Source: Blastococcus sp. URHD0036
Lineage (GTDB): Bacteria > Actinomycetota > Actinomycetes > Mycobacteriales > Geodermatophilaceae
Length of the DNA stretch: 64,000 bases
Reading direction: 5' to 3'
Assembly (NCBI RefSeq): GCF_000701365.1
Contig: NZ_JNIK01000018.1
Location: 186,001-250,000, forward strand
The translations under genes and the position numbers were made by a program. The notes under the pieces are model-generated. The model was not told where the DNA came from. It searched no databases and was given only the letters and a program-made list of their open reading frames with translations. This document shows, piece after piece, positions 12,024 through 20,575 of the stretch (its first letter is position 1; the number at the start of each line of letters is the position of its first letter).

Positions 12024-12757
12024 CGGTAGGCCCTCCGCGTGTCCGGCGGCGGGATGGTGGCGTCGTGGTACTCCACGGGCACCCCGCCGAGCGGGTAGTC
12101 CTTGCGCTGGGGGAAGCCGTCCCAGTCGTCGGGCATGAGGATCCGGGTCAGCGCCGGATGGCCGTCGAAGACGATCCCGAACATGTCGAAGGTCTCCCGC
12201 TCCTGCCAGTCCGCGGTCGGGTAGACGCCGGTCGCCGAGGGGACGTGGGGGTCCTCCGCGGTGACCGCCACCTCCAGCCGGATCCGGCGGCGGTAGGTCA
12301 TCGAGGTCAGGTGGTACGCGACGTGCAGCCGCGGCCGGCCGGGCGTCACCTCGGGGCCGCCGCTCTCGAGGTAGTCGACGCCGGAGAGGCTGCTCAGCAG
12401 CTCGAAGCGCAGCGCCTCGTCGTCCCGGAGCGCCTGCAGCAGCACCGGCAGGTGCTCGCGGACGACGAAGTAGGTGATCTCGCCGCGGTCGACGAGCACC
12501 CGCGGGACCGCCGCGGCGTAGGTCTCCTCGCCGACGGCCTCGACGAGCGCGTCGGTGACCTCGTCGAAGTACCCGCCGTAGGGCCGCTCCGTGGAGTGCA
12601 GCGCCACCGCGCCGCCGGGCTCGACCCGGACCAGGCCGCCGAACCCGGAGGTGTCCCCGCTCCCGGAGACCCCGAAGGCCCCCTTGCGGAACCCGCCGGA
12701 CGGCGCCGCAGCCCCCTGGGCGGCGTCCTCGCGCTCCCGGTCGCCGGGCCCGGTCAC
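12020..12757 (-). CDS. nuoC: NADH-quinone oxidoreductase subunit C
   Basis: 30-kDa-type peripheral subunit of complex I, 245 residues. The C-terminal signature [20 protein letters not shown] followed by [18 protein letters not shown] is clear. The start is GTG 12755-12757, overlapping the nuoB stop by 4 nt; earlier in-frame starts lie within nuoB. An N-terminal 45 residues, Gly/Ser rich, look disordered. Confidence 0.95.
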   Translation of the reverse strand: MTGPGDREREDAAQGAAAPSGGFRKGAFGVSGSGDTSGFGGLVRVEPGGAVALHSTERPYGGYFDEVTDALVEAVGEETYAAAVPRVLVDRGEITYFVVREHLPVLLQALRDDEALRFELLSSLSGVDYLESGGPEVTPGRPRLHVAYHLTSMTYRRRIRLEVAVTAEDPHVPSATGVYPTADWQERETFDMFGIVFDGHPALTRILMPDDWDGFPQRKDYPLGGVPVEYHDATIPPPDTRRAYR

Positions 12758-13434
12758 CGCGCGCCCCGGACGTAGGGCTCGGGCAGCAGCACGGCCTTGC
12801 CTCCGCGCTGCTCGATCGCGAACTGGCCGGTGCGCCCCTCGGCCGCGGCCTGCTCGTAGGCGCGGCGGGCGTCCTTGTCGGCGCGCACGCTCGACGGCAT
12901 CTCGACCAGCAGGTCCGGCGCCGTGCCGTCGGCCCGGGCCCGGGCGAGCTGCGCCGCCCGCTTCTCGCCGAGCGGCTCGTGCTGGATCTTGTAGTGCAGC
13001 TTGAGGATCGCGTCCATGAGCATCTCCGGCCGCGGCGGGCAGCCGGGCAGGTACATGTCCACCGGGACGACGTGGTCGACGCCCTGGACGATCGCGTAGT
13101 TGTTGAACATCCCGCCGGAGCTCGCGCACACGCCCATCGCGAGCACCCACCGCGGTTCGGGCATCTGGTCGTAGATCTGGCGCAGGACCGGCGCCATCTT
13201 CTGGCTCACCCGGCCGGCCACGATCATCAGGTCGGCCTGGCGCGGAGAGGCGCGGAAGACCTCCATGCCGAACCGGGCCAGGTCGTAGCGGCCGGCGCCG
13301 GTGGCCATCATCTCGATGGCGCAGCAGGCCAGGCCGAACGTCGCCGGCCAGAACGAGGACTTGCGCGTCCAGTTGACCAGCTTCTCCACCGACGTCAGCA
13401 GCACGCCGCTGGGCAGCTTCTCCTCGAGACCCAT
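12754..13434 (-). CDS. nuoB: NADH-quinone oxidoreductase subunit B
   Basis: Carries the terminal N2 4Fe-4S cluster that reduces menaquinone. Ligand cysteines are Cys37, Cys38, Cys103 and Cys132 ([26 protein letters not shown]). The family core ends near residue 165; a tail of about 60 residues follows, so this 226-residue protein is longer than the E. coli version. Ten bases separate its start from the nuoA stop. Confidence 0.96.
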   Translation of the reverse strand: MGLEEKLPSGVLLTSVEKLVNWTRKSSFWPATFGLACCAIEMMATGAGRYDLARFGMEVFRASPRQADLMIVAGRVSQKMAPVLRQIYDQMPEPRWVLAMGVCASSGGMFNNYAIVQGVDHVVPVDMYLPGCPPRPEMLMDAILKLHYKIQHEPLGEKRAAQLARARADGTAPDLLVEMPSSVRADKDARRAYEQAAAEGRTGQFAIEQRGGKAVLLPEPYVRGAR

Positions 13435-13444
13435 CGCTAGACCC

Positions 13445-13807
13445 TCAGTCCCACTCGAGCCCGCCGCGTCGCCACACGTACGCGTAGGCGAGGAACACGG
13501 TGGCGATGAAGACGACCATCTCGACCAGGCCGAAGACGCCGAGCGCGTCGTTGGCGACGGCCCACGGGTAGAGGAAGACGATCTCGATGTCGAAGACGAT
13601 GAAGAGCATCGCCGTCAGGTAGTACTTGATCGGGAAGCGACCGCCGGTGAGCGGCTGGTCGACCGGCTCGATGCCGCACTCGTAGGCCTGCAGCTTCGCG
13701 TGGTTGTAGCGGCGCGGGCCGACGAACGGGGCCACCGTGACGGAGCCGAGAGCGAACGCCGCGGCCAGGGCGAACAGGCCGATGATCGGCACGTACATCG
13801 ACAGCAT
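13445..13807 (-). CDS. nuoA: NADH-quinone oxidoreductase subunit A
   Basis: First gene of the complex I operon; a three-helix membrane subunit with the signature [11 protein letters not shown] and [18 protein letters not shown] place the start at ATG 13805-13807 (residues [12 protein letters not shown]) because a TANNNT hexamer lies 7 nt upstream. The longer GTG start at 13816 overlaps that hexamer and is less likely. Length 120 residues fits the family. Confidence 0.93.
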   Translation of the reverse strand: MLSMYVPIIGLFALAAAFALGSVTVAPFVGPRRYNHAKLQAYECGIEPVDQPLTGGRFPIKYYLTAMLFIVFDIEIVFLYPWAVANDALGVFGLVEMVVFIATVFLAYAYVWRRGGLEWD

Positions 13808-13814
13808 CAGCGGC

Positions 13815-13838
13815 ACCCTACGGTGATGACGGTCACGC
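13815..13838 (-). promoter_or_regulatory. Predicted nuo operon promoter with a weak Rex/Crp-like palindrome
   Basis: On the coding strand a TAGGGT -10 hexamer (13815-13820) sits 7 nt before the chosen nuoA ATG, the geometry of a leaderless transcript. Immediately upstream, 13823-13836 reads GTGA-N6-TCAC, the core of Rex and Crp operators, but the flanks do not match (8 of 14 Rex consensus positions). No clear -35 is seen. nuo is a Rex target in Streptomyces (family knowledge); binding here is inference. Confidence 0.45.
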
Positions 13839-13894
13839 CCGCCGCGTGTCGCGAACAGCTGGTGCTCATTCGGTACCGGATCGTCATGTCGACC

Positions 13895-15181
13895 TCACAC
13901 CGCCGGGGTCAGTCGGGTCAGGAGGGCCAGGGCGCGGTCGAACCGGTCGCCGTCCCGGCCGTCGGACAGGTTGCCCATCAGCCGCAGTGCGCGGTTGACC
14001 AGGGCGGGCCGCTTGAGGCCGTGCGCCGTCGCGAAACGGACGACGTCCGGGCGGTCGAGCAGGGCCAGGAAGCCCATGCCGAGCCGGTGGTGACGGCCGT
14101 ACTCCTCGCGCAACCGGGCGGGGTAGCGGCGCAGCTCGGCCTCGCGCGCCGGGCCCTCGCTCGCCCGCAGTCCCGCGACCGCCGCCGCCGCGGCCATCCG
14201 GCCGGTCTCCAGCGCGTAGCTGATGCCCTCGCCGTTGAAGGGGTTGACCACCCCGGCGGAGTCGCCGGCCAGCAGCAGGCCGCGGGTGTACGCGGGCTGG
14301 CGGTGCAGCGCCATGGGCAGCCCGGCGCCGCGCAGCGGGGTGACCGCGTGCTCCTCGCCGAGCTCCCACTCCGGCGGCAGGGTGGCCAGCCACTGCCGGA
14401 GCACCGCCCGCGGCTCCACGCCGCTGCCGCGCCGGGTGTCGAGCAGGCCGAAGCCGACGTTGGCGGTGCCGTCGCCCATGCCGAACGACCAGCCGTAGCC
14501 GGGCATGGAGTCCGCGCTCGGCCCGTCGGCGGAGAGGTCGAAGGAGATGTCGAGGTAGTCGTCGACCGACCGCGAGGTGCGCACGTACCGGCGGACGGCG
14601 ACGCCGAGCGGACGGTCCTCGCGACGGACCAGGCCCAGGGACTTGGCCAGCCGGCCGGAGAGGCCCTCGGCGGAGATCACCAGCGGCGCGCGCCAGACGG
14701 CCGCCTCCCGGCCCGGGCCGACCAGCGTGCGTACCCCGACCACGCGGCCGGCGTCGTCGAGGAGCGGGTCGGTGACCTGGACGGCGGTGTGCACCCGCGC
14801 CCCGGCCGCGGCCGCGTGGTCGGCGAGGAGGCTGTCGAGGTCGCTGCGGGTCCGGATGAGGCCGTAGGAGGGCCAGGACCGCAGCTGCGGCCAGTCCACC
14901 TCGACGACCTCGCCACCGCCGAAGACCCGCAGGCCCTTGTGCCGCACCCAGCCGGTGGTGTCGACGCCGAGGTCGTCGAGGGCCTTGACGCCGCGCGGGG
15001 TCAGCCCGTCGCCGCAGACCTTCTCGCGGGGGAAGTCGGCCTTCTCGAGGACGACGACGTCGAGACCCGCGGTCGCCAGGGTGCGGGCCGCCGACGACCC
15101 CGCCGGGCCGGCGCCCACGACCACCACGTCGGCCCGCAGATCGCCGTCCTGCGGCGGCTGACTGAGCGCGCTCGGTGGCAC
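13895..15181 (-). CDS. menJ: Geranylgeranyl-reductase-family FAD protein, likely menaquinone reductase MenJ
   Basis: FAD-dependent oxidoreductase of 428 residues. The N-terminal dinucleotide-binding motif VVVGAGPAGSSAARTLA, the family motif CGDGLTPRGV and the second FAD motif GDSAGVVNPFNGEGISYA are clear. In M. tuberculosis the homologue Rv0561c partly saturates the menaquinone side chain. Location beside menG/menF and the nuo operon favours the same role. GTG start has a strong purine-rich ribosome site (GAGGGGGGAG). A Rex-like operator lies 32 bases upstream of the start. A role in lipid geranylgeranyl reduction cannot be excluded. Confidence 0.85.
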   Translation of the reverse strand: MPPSALSQPPQDGDLRADVVVVGAGPAGSSAARTLATAGLDVVVLEKADFPREKVCGDGLTPRGVKALDDLGVDTTGWVRHKGLRVFGGGEVVEVDWPQLRSWPSYGLIRTRSDLDSLLADHAAAAGARVHTAVQVTDPLLDDAGRVVGVRTLVGPGREAAVWRAPLVISAEGLSGRLAKSLGLVRREDRPLGVAVRRYVRTSRSVDDYLDISFDLSADGPSADSMPGYGWSFGMGDGTANVGFGLLDTRRGSGVEPRAVLRQWLATLPPEWELGEEHAVTPLRGAGLPMALHRQPAYTRGLLLAGDSAGVVNPFNGEGISYALETGRMAAAAAVAGLRASEGPAREAELRRYPARLREEYGRHHRLGMGFLALLDRPDVVRFATAHGLKRPALVNRALRLMGNLSDGRDGDRFDRALALLTRLTPAV

Positions 15182-15212
15182 GTCGCTCCCCCCTCGGCGG
15201 TTCCCGGTGTGC

Positions 15213-15230
15213 TTGTGAACATTTTCACTA
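15213..15230 (-). promoter_or_regulatory. Rex-type operator upstream of menJ
   Basis: TTGTGAACATTTTCACTA matches 13 of 14 defined positions of the Rex operator TTGTGAA-N4-TTCACAA. It stands out as AT-rich in an otherwise GC-rich region and ends 32 bases before the menJ GTG. It also satisfies the Crp-type pattern TGTGA-N6-TCAC, so Crp is an alternative. A rex gene is encoded at 40065-40754. Confidence 0.65.
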
Positions 15231-15259
15231 AGTGACCGGATGAGAGCCTACGCCCGCGT

Positions 15260-15296
15260 GTGAGCCAGGGAACAAGCCCCCCGTGACGAGGCTCAC
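15260..15296 (-). terminator. Hairpin downstream of the phosphoribosyltransferase gene
   Basis: Inverted repeat GTGAGCC (15260-15266) / GGCTCAC (15290-15296) lies 14 bases past the stop of the minus-strand phosphoribosyltransferase gene and before the menJ operator. No U-tract follows, as is common in actinobacteria. Could also be a structured spacer. Confidence 0.4.
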
Positions 15297-15310
15297 GCCG
15301 GGTGCGGTGC

Positions 15311-15946
15311 CTAGGGGGCGAGGGCGGCGCGGACGGCGTCCTCGGACGCGGCCGGGAAGGCGGCGTAGGCCTGGCCCACCGCCCGGAAGTCCGCGGGCGC
15401 GCTGAGGCAGACCAGCACGTCCACCTGCGCGGCCAGCTCCGCGACGACGTGCGGCGAGCCGACGGGCACCGCCACGACCACCCGCGCCGGGTCCTGCGAC
15501 CGCAGCGCGGCGAGGGCCGCGCGCATGGTCGAGCCGGTCGCCAGGCCGTCGTCCACGAGCACGACGGTGCGCCCGCGCACCGGGACGGGCGGCCGGTCGC
15601 CGCGGTAGGCCCCCGCCCGGCGACGGAGCTCGACCACCTCGCGCTCGCGGACCGCGGCGAAGGCTGCGTCGTCCACGCCCGCGGCGGCCAGGACCTCGGC
15701 GTTGCGCACCGTCTCGACCCGGTCCCCGACCGCCGCGATCGCGCCCATGGCCAGCTCGCGGCGCCACGGCAGCCCGAGCTTGCGGACGACGAGCACGTCC
15801 AGCGGCGCGTGCAGGGCGGCGGCCACGGGGGCGGCCACGATCACGCCACCCCGCGGCAGGCCGAGCACGACCGCCTCGCCGGCCACCCGCTCCGCCACCG
15901 CCGCGGCGAGTGCCCGTCCGGCCTCGGCCCGGTCGGCAAACCGCAT
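15311..15946 (-). CDS. Phosphoribosyltransferase-domain protein
   Basis: Type I phosphoribosyltransferase fold, 211 residues from ATG 15946 (MRFADRAEAGRALA). The PRPP-binding signature VVLVDDGLATGSTMRAAL and the early VLGLPRGGVIVAAPVA loop are intact, as is VVRKLGLP. Proteins of this family often have no defined substrate, and here the neighbours (menJ, menG) do not identify one. Upstream in-frame codons to 16006 exist but lack support. Function beyond the fold is unknown. Confidence 0.8.
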   Translation of the reverse strand: MRFADRAEAGRALAAAVAERVAGEAVVLGLPRGGVIVAAPVAAALHAPLDVLVVRKLGLPWRRELAMGAIAAVGDRVETVRNAEVLAAAGVDDAAFAAVREREVVELRRRAGAYRGDRPPVPVRGRTVVLVDDGLATGSTMRAALAALRSQDPARVVVAVPVGSPHVVAELAAQVDVLVCLSAPADFRAVGQAYAAFPAASEDAVRAALAP

Positions 15947-16042
15947 GACCCAGCGTGGCACGGGCGCGGTGCGGTGGGTGACCGATCCGGGCGCCGAACG
16001 GTCCACCCGCGCACACTGCCCGTGCTCCGCGCGGGGGAGCGC

Positions 16043-16777
16043 TCAGCGACGGCGGGCGCGGTGCAGCGCGACGATGCCGCCGGTCAGGTTGCGGTACGCG
16101 ACGTCGCCCCAGCCGGCGTGCCCGATGCGGGCGGCGAGCGCGGCCTGGTCCGGCCAGGCCCGGATCGACTCGGCGAGGTAGACGTACGCGTCGGGGTTGC
16201 TGCTGACCGCGCGGGCGATCCGCGGCAGCGCCCGCATCAGATACTCGGTGTAGACGGTGCGGAACGGCGACCAGGTGGGGCTGGAGAACTCGCAGACGAC
16301 GAGGGTGCCGCCCGGCCGGGTGACGCGGGCGAACTCGCGGAGGGCGGCGTCCGGGTCGGCGACGTTGCGCAGCCCGAACGAGATCACCACGGCGTCGACG
16401 CTGGCGTCGGCCAGGGGCAGTGCCATCGCGTCGCCGGCGACCTTGGGCACGGGCCGCTCGGCGCCGGCGCGCAGCATCCCCTGCGAGAAGTCGCAGGCGA
16501 TCGCGGTCACCCCGTCCGCGGCCAGTTCCACGGTCGAGACCGCGGTGCCCGCGGCGACGTCGAGCACCGTCTGGCCGGGCCGGGCGGCGACCGCCTCCCG
16601 GGTCGCCCGCCGCCAGCCGGCGTCCCGGCCGCCGGACAGCACCGTGTTGGTGACGTCGTAGCGGCGGGCGACGCGGTCGAACATCGCGGCCACCTCGGCG
16701 GGTGCCTTGTCCAGGCCGGCCCGGAGCCCCGCGGGGGATGCCACGTCGCCCGATGCCCTGTCTCGCCGGTCTGCCAC
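16043..16777 (-). CDS. menG: Demethylmenaquinone methyltransferase
   Basis: SAM-dependent C-methyltransferase of the UbiE/MenG family (244 residues), catalysing the last core step of menaquinone synthesis. Motifs: [15 protein letters not shown] (SAM binding), [20 protein letters not shown], and the C-terminal [14 protein letters not shown] typical of UbiE proteins. GTG start at 16777 with a TAACGT hexamer 8 nt upstream suggests a leaderless mRNA. Divergent from menF across 62 bases. Confidence 0.95.
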   Translation of the reverse strand: MADRRDRASGDVASPAGLRAGLDKAPAEVAAMFDRVARRYDVTNTVLSGGRDAGWRRATREAVAARPGQTVLDVAAGTAVSTVELAADGVTAIACDFSQGMLRAGAERPVPKVAGDAMALPLADASVDAVVISFGLRNVADPDAALREFARVTRPGGTLVVCEFSSPTWSPFRTVYTEYLMRALPRIARAVSSNPDAYVYLAESIRAWPDQAALAARIGHAGWGDVAYRNLTGGIVALHRARRR

Positions 16778-16785
16778 GGCGACCG

Positions 16786-16833
16786 ACGTTACAGAGCCTT
16801 CCCCGGCCGCGGAGCGCCGCGGCTGCCTACTCT
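16786..16833. promoter_or_regulatory. Divergent leaderless promoters of menG and menF
   Basis: In the 62-base gap, TAACGT on the minus strand (16786-16791) lies 8 nt before the menG GTG. TACTCT on the plus strand (16828-16833) lies 6 nt before the menF GTG. Both fit TANNNT -10 elements of leaderless actinobacterial transcripts. Inference from spacing only. Confidence 0.5.
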
Positions 16834-16839
16834 GGTGAG

Positions 16840-18117
16840 GTGACGACAGTGGCCGTGACCTCGCCGGACGCTGCCGCGTCCGCGGTCACGACCGTCGAGC
16901 TCCCCGACTCCCCCGACCTGCTCCGGCTGCTGCCGGCCGCCGGCGGGCTGTCCTGGGTGCGCCGCGGCGAGGGCCTCGTCGGGTGGGGCGAGGCCGCGCG
17001 GCTGGAGGTCTCCGGCCCCCGCGCGCTGGCCGAGGCGGCCGCCTGGTGGGCGGAGCTGTCGGCCGGGCTCGCCGCCGACGACCCGGTCGCCGTGCCCGGT
17101 TCGGGACCGGTCGCCTTCGCGAGTGTCGCGTTCGACCCCGCGGCCGGGACGTCGGTGTTCGTCCTCCCGCAGGTGGTGGTCGGCCGCCGCGACGGTGTCG
17201 CCTGGATGACCACGATCGCCTCGCCGACCCGCCCCGACCCCGCCCCGCTCCCCTCGCGGTCCGCGCCGGCACCGGCGCCCGGGCGGCTGCGCTACGCCGA
17301 CGGCGCGCTGGACCCGGCGTCGTGGTGCGCGGCCGTGGCCGCCGCCGTCCGCCGCATCGGGAACGGCGACCTGGCGAAGGTCGTGCTGGCCCGCGACCTG
17401 CTCGTGACCGCCGACGTGCCGCTGGACCCGCGCCGGCTGCTGGACCGGCTGGCCACCCGGTTCCCCGACTGCTGGACCTTCGCCGTCGACGGCCTGCTCG
17501 GCGCCACCCCGGAGCTGCTGCTGCGCCGGACCGGCCGGCAGCTGTCCTCCCGGGTCCTCGCCGGGACCGCACCGCGCGGCGCCGGGGCCGAGGACGAGCG
17601 CCTGGCCGCCGAGCTGCTCGGCTCGGCCAAGGACCTGGCCGAGCACTCCCTCGCCGTCGACTCGCTGGTGGGTGCGCTGGAGCCGTACTGCAGCGAGCTG
17701 ACCGCGCCCGACGAGCCGTCCCTGCTCACGCTGGCCAACGTGCGACACCTGGCCAGCGACGTGACCGGCGTCCAGCGCCGCGGCGGTCCGCGGGGCGCGG
17801 CCGGACTGCTGGACCTCGTCGCCGCGGTGCACCCGACGGCCGCGGTCTGCGGCACCCCGCCCGACCGGGCCGCCGCGCTGATCGGCGAGCTGGAGGGGAT
17901 GGACCGGGGTCGCTACGCCGGCCCGGTCGGCTGGCTGGACGGCCGCGGCGACGGCGAGTTCGGCCTGGCGCTGCGGTGCGCGCAGCTCTCCCCCGACGAC
18001 CCCGCCAGTGCCCGGCTGTTCGCCGGCTGCGGCATCGTCGCCGGCTCCGACCCGGCCGCGGAGCTGGCCGAGACGCAGTCGAAGTTCGCCGCCTTCCAGG
18101 CCGCGCTCGAGGGCTGA
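16840..18117 (+). CDS. menF: Isochorismate synthase
   Basis: Chorismate-utilising enzyme of 425 residues converting chorismate to isochorismate for menaquinone. The C-terminal catalytic domain shows [62 protein letters not shown] and [19 protein letters not shown], all characteristic of the EntC/MenF/DhbC family. GTG 16840 is chosen because it follows a TACTCT hexamer by 6 nt; the frame remains open upstream. A siderophore/salicylate isochorismate synthase is an alternative, but the men context favours MenF. Confidence 0.9.
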   Translation: MTTVAVTSPDAAASAVTTVELPDSPDLLRLLPAAGGLSWVRRGEGLVGWGEAARLEVSGPRALAEAAAWWAELSAGLAADDPVAVPGSGPVAFASVAFDPAAGTSVFVLPQVVVGRRDGVAWMTTIASPTRPDPAPLPSRSAPAPAPGRLRYADGALDPASWCAAVAAAVRRIGNGDLAKVVLARDLLVTADVPLDPRRLLDRLATRFPDCWTFAVDGLLGATPELLLRRTGRQLSSRVLAGTAPRGAGAEDERLAAELLGSAKDLAEHSLAVDSLVGALEPYCSELTAPDEPSLLTLANVRHLASDVTGVQRRGGPRGAAGLLDLVAAVHPTAAVCGTPPDRAAALIGELEGMDRGRYAGPVGWLDGRGDGEFGLALRCAQLSPDDPASARLFAGCGIVAGSDPAAELAETQSKFAAFQAALEG

Positions 18118-18128
18118 CCGGCCGGACC

Positions 18129-18770
18129 GTGCGGCGGCTGGCCTGGGACCACAACGCCCACCACCAGCGGCTGCTGCTGCGCGCGCTCCCGAGATCGTGC
18201 GGCCGGGTCCTCGAGGTGGGCTGCGGCGCCGGGGCGCTCGCCGTCCGGCTGGCCGCGCGGGCCGACCACGTCGACGCGGTGGACAGCTCCGCCGCGATGG
18301 TGGCCGCTGCCCGGGCCCGCGCGCCCTCGAACGTGCGGGTGCTGCACGACGACGTCCTGGCCCTCGAGCTGGCCCCCGGGAGCTACGACGCGGTCGTCAG
18401 CCTGACCGCGCTGCACCACCTCCCCCTGGAGCCGGCGTTGCGGCACCTGGCCGCGGCCCTGCGGCCGGGCGGTGTCCTGGCCGTCGTCGCCCTGCCCGCC
18501 AAGGACCTGCCGCGGGAACTCCCGGTGGAGCTCGCCGCGGCCGCGGCCGCCCGCCTCGTCGGCCTCGCCCTGGCGGCCGGCCGCGTCCTGGGGTGGCACG
18601 GACGGCGCTCCGGCGACCCGGCCTCGGCCGGCATGCCCGTGCGGGACGCCGAGCTGACCGTGCGCGAGGTGCGCCGCCGCGCAGCCGAGGTCCTCCCCGG
18701 CGTCCGGGTCCGCCGGCTGCTGTTCTGGCGGTACTCGCTCGTCTGGCACCGCCCCGGCGCGGCGGGCTAG
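18129..18770 (+). CDS. Class I SAM-dependent methyltransferase
   Basis: Small methyltransferase of 213 residues, 11 bases after menF. SAM-binding motif I is VLEVGCGAGALAVRLA, followed by VDAVDSSAAMVAAAR and YDAVVSLTALHHLPLEPAL. The start GTG 18129 gives WDHNAHHQRLLLRALP, a common opening in this uncharacterised family. Substrate unknown; co-transcription with menF does not prove a menaquinone role since MenG is already present. Its TAG stop shares a CTAG with the stop of the convergent ABC gene. Confidence 0.85.
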   Translation: MRRLAWDHNAHHQRLLLRALPRSCGRVLEVGCGAGALAVRLAARADHVDAVDSSAAMVAAARARAPSNVRVLHDDVLALELAPGSYDAVVSLTALHHLPLEPALRHLAAALRPGGVLAVVALPAKDLPRELPVELAAAAAARLVGLALAAGRVLGWHGRRSGDPASAGMPVRDAELTVREVRRRAAEVLPGVRVRRLLFWRYSLVWHRPGAAG

Positions 18771-20575
18771 CGGTCGCGGCCCTGCCAGGCGGCCCAGAGC
18801 GCGGCGTAGCGGCCGCCGGCGGCGACCAGCTCGGCGTGGGTCCCCTCCTCGACCACCCGCCCGGCGTCGAGGACGACGACCCGGTCGGCCCGCACCGCCT
18901 GGGTGAGCCGGTGCGCGACCACGAGCGTCGTCCGCCCGGCCGTCGCGGCGAAGGCGGCCTCCTCCAGGTCGCGCGCCCCGGAGCTGCCCGCCTCGGCGGT
19001 GGCCTCGTCGAGCACCGCCACCGGGGGGTCGGCGAGCACCAGCCGGGCCAGCGCCAGCTGCTGGGCCTGGGCGGGGGTGAGCGCGGTGCCGCCCTCGCCG
19101 ACGCGGGTCGCCGTCCCCTCGGGCAGGGCCTGGACCCAGCGGGCTCCGACCCGCTCCAGCGCCGCGGCCACCTCGTCGTCGGTCGCGGCGGAGCGGGCCA
19201 GGCGGACGTCGTCGGCCAGCGTGCCGGCGAAGACGTGCACCTCCTGGCTGACCAGGGCGACGACGTCGCGCAGGCCCCGGCCCGGCAGCGCGGCGGCGGG
19301 CACCCCGTCGACGAGCACCTCGCCCCCGGCCGGCTCCAGGGCGCCGGCGAGCACGGCGGCGAGCGTGGTCTTGCCCGCTCCGCTGGCCCCCACCAGCGCC
19401 ACCCGCTCCCCCGGCGCGATCCGGAGGTCGACGTCTGACAGCACCGGGTACCCGTCGCCGTAGCGGTGCCCGATCCCGCGGAGCTCGACCCCGGGACGGG
19501 TCCCGGGGGCCGGCCGCTGCGGAGGGGTTTCCGGATCGGGCAGGTCGACGACGCCGACGAGCCGGACCAGGGCGGCACCGGCCGCCTGCACCTCGTCGAA
19601 CGAGAACAGCAGGGTGCCGAGCGGGCCGAAGAGGCGGTGGAACAGCAGGGCCGCCGTCGTCACCTCGCCGACCGACGCCGAGCCGGTGCGGGCGAGCACG
19701 AACCCGACGCCCAGGACGGCGGCCAGCCCGATGTACTCCGACCGGTTCATCCGCCAGCCGAAGTCGGTGTAGAGCCGGAAGACGCCGATGCCGACGTCGC
19801 GGGCCGCCGCGGACCGGCGCTCCACCTCGGCGGCGTGCGGGCCGCTGCGGGCGTAGGCGCGGATGGTGTCGGCGCCGTCGACGGCACCCAGCAGCCCGTC
19901 GGCGCGCTCGGCGACGGCGATCCGCTCGCGGGCGTAGACCGGCGCGGAGCGCGGCAGGTACCAGCGCAGGGCGAGGACGTAGGCGGGCAGCGCCAGGAGC
20001 CCGGCCACCGCCAGGCGCCAGTCGAGCACCCCGAGGCCGAGCATGGTGAGCAGCACCGCGAGCGAGGCGCCGATGACCTCGGGCAGGCCTGTGGTGACCG
20101 ACTCGCTGACGCGGGCGACGTCGTCGCCGACGCGGGAGAGCAGGTCGCCGGAGCGCACCCGGTCCAGCGTGGCGGTGCGCAGGTGCAGCACGCGGGCGAC
20201 GACGGCCTCCCGCAGCCGGGCCAGCACCGTCTCGCCCAGGCGGCTGATCGCGACGGCCGACAGCCCCGTCAGGACGGCGGCCAGCACGGCGGCACCGGCC
20301 AGCGCCAGCAGGTACCCGCCGATGGACCCGCCGCCGGACACGGCGTCGACGAGGCGGCCCAGGACGGCGGGGGCGATGAGACCGGCGGCGGCCGAGGCGA
20401 CGCTGACGACCAGCGCCGTGACGGCGAGGCCGGGCCGCTCGCGGGCGTACCGGCCGACGACCCGCGCCGCCCGCCGTCCGGCCGCCGTGGGCAGCAGGTC
20501 GCCCGGGCCGGCGCCCGCCGGCGGCTCGACCACGACCGCCTCGGCCGCCGTCTCCGCCGTGGCCTCCACGGTCAC
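18767..20575 (-). CDS. ABC transporter, fused permease and ATPase (catalytic half)
   Basis: Exporter-fold ABC half-transporter of 602 residues with a membrane domain (about 40-330) and a nucleotide-binding domain. Walker A GASGAGKT (396-403), Walker B with Asp523 and catalytic Glu524, and switch His555 are intact. The signature is LTPAQ (499-503) instead of LSGGQ. It overlaps the upstream half-transporter by 4 nt, so the two should form a heterodimer with one working ATP site. An iron box before the operon suggests siderophore-linked transport, comparable to IrtAB/YbtPQ; direction and substrate are not evident. Confidence 0.9.
   Translation of the reverse strand: MTVEATAETAAEAVVVEPPAGAGPGDLLPTAAGRRAARVVGRYARERPGLAVTALVVSVASAAAGLIAPAVLGRLVDAVSGGGSIGGYLLALAGAAVLAAVLTGLSAVAISRLGETVLARLREAVVARVLHLRTATLDRVRSGDLLSRVGDDVARVSESVTTGLPEVIGASLAVLLTMLGLGVLDWRLAVAGLLALPAYVLALRWYLPRSAPVYARERIAVAERADGLLGAVDGADTIRAYARSGPHAAEVERRSAAARDVGIGVFRLYTDFGWRMNRSEYIGLAAVLGVGFVLARTGSASVGEVTTAALLFHRLFGPLGTLLFSFDEVQAAGAALVRLVGVVDLPDPETPPQRPAPGTRPGVELRGIGHRYGDGYPVLSDVDLRIAPGERVALVGASGAGKTTLAAVLAGALEPAGGEVLVDGVPAAALPGRGLRDVVALVSQEVHVFAGTLADDVRLARSAATDDEVAAALERVGARWVQALPEGTATRVGEGGTALTPAQAQQLALARLVLADPPVAVLDEATAEAGSSGARDLEEAAFAATAGRTTLVVAHRLTQAVRADRVVVLDAGRVVEEGTHAELVAAGGRYAALWAAWQGRDR

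Noticed and set aside
16983-18128. N-terminal extension of the small methyltransferase over menF
   Set aside because: The extension is the Arg-rich shifted frame of menF; the methyltransferase fold begins after 18129.
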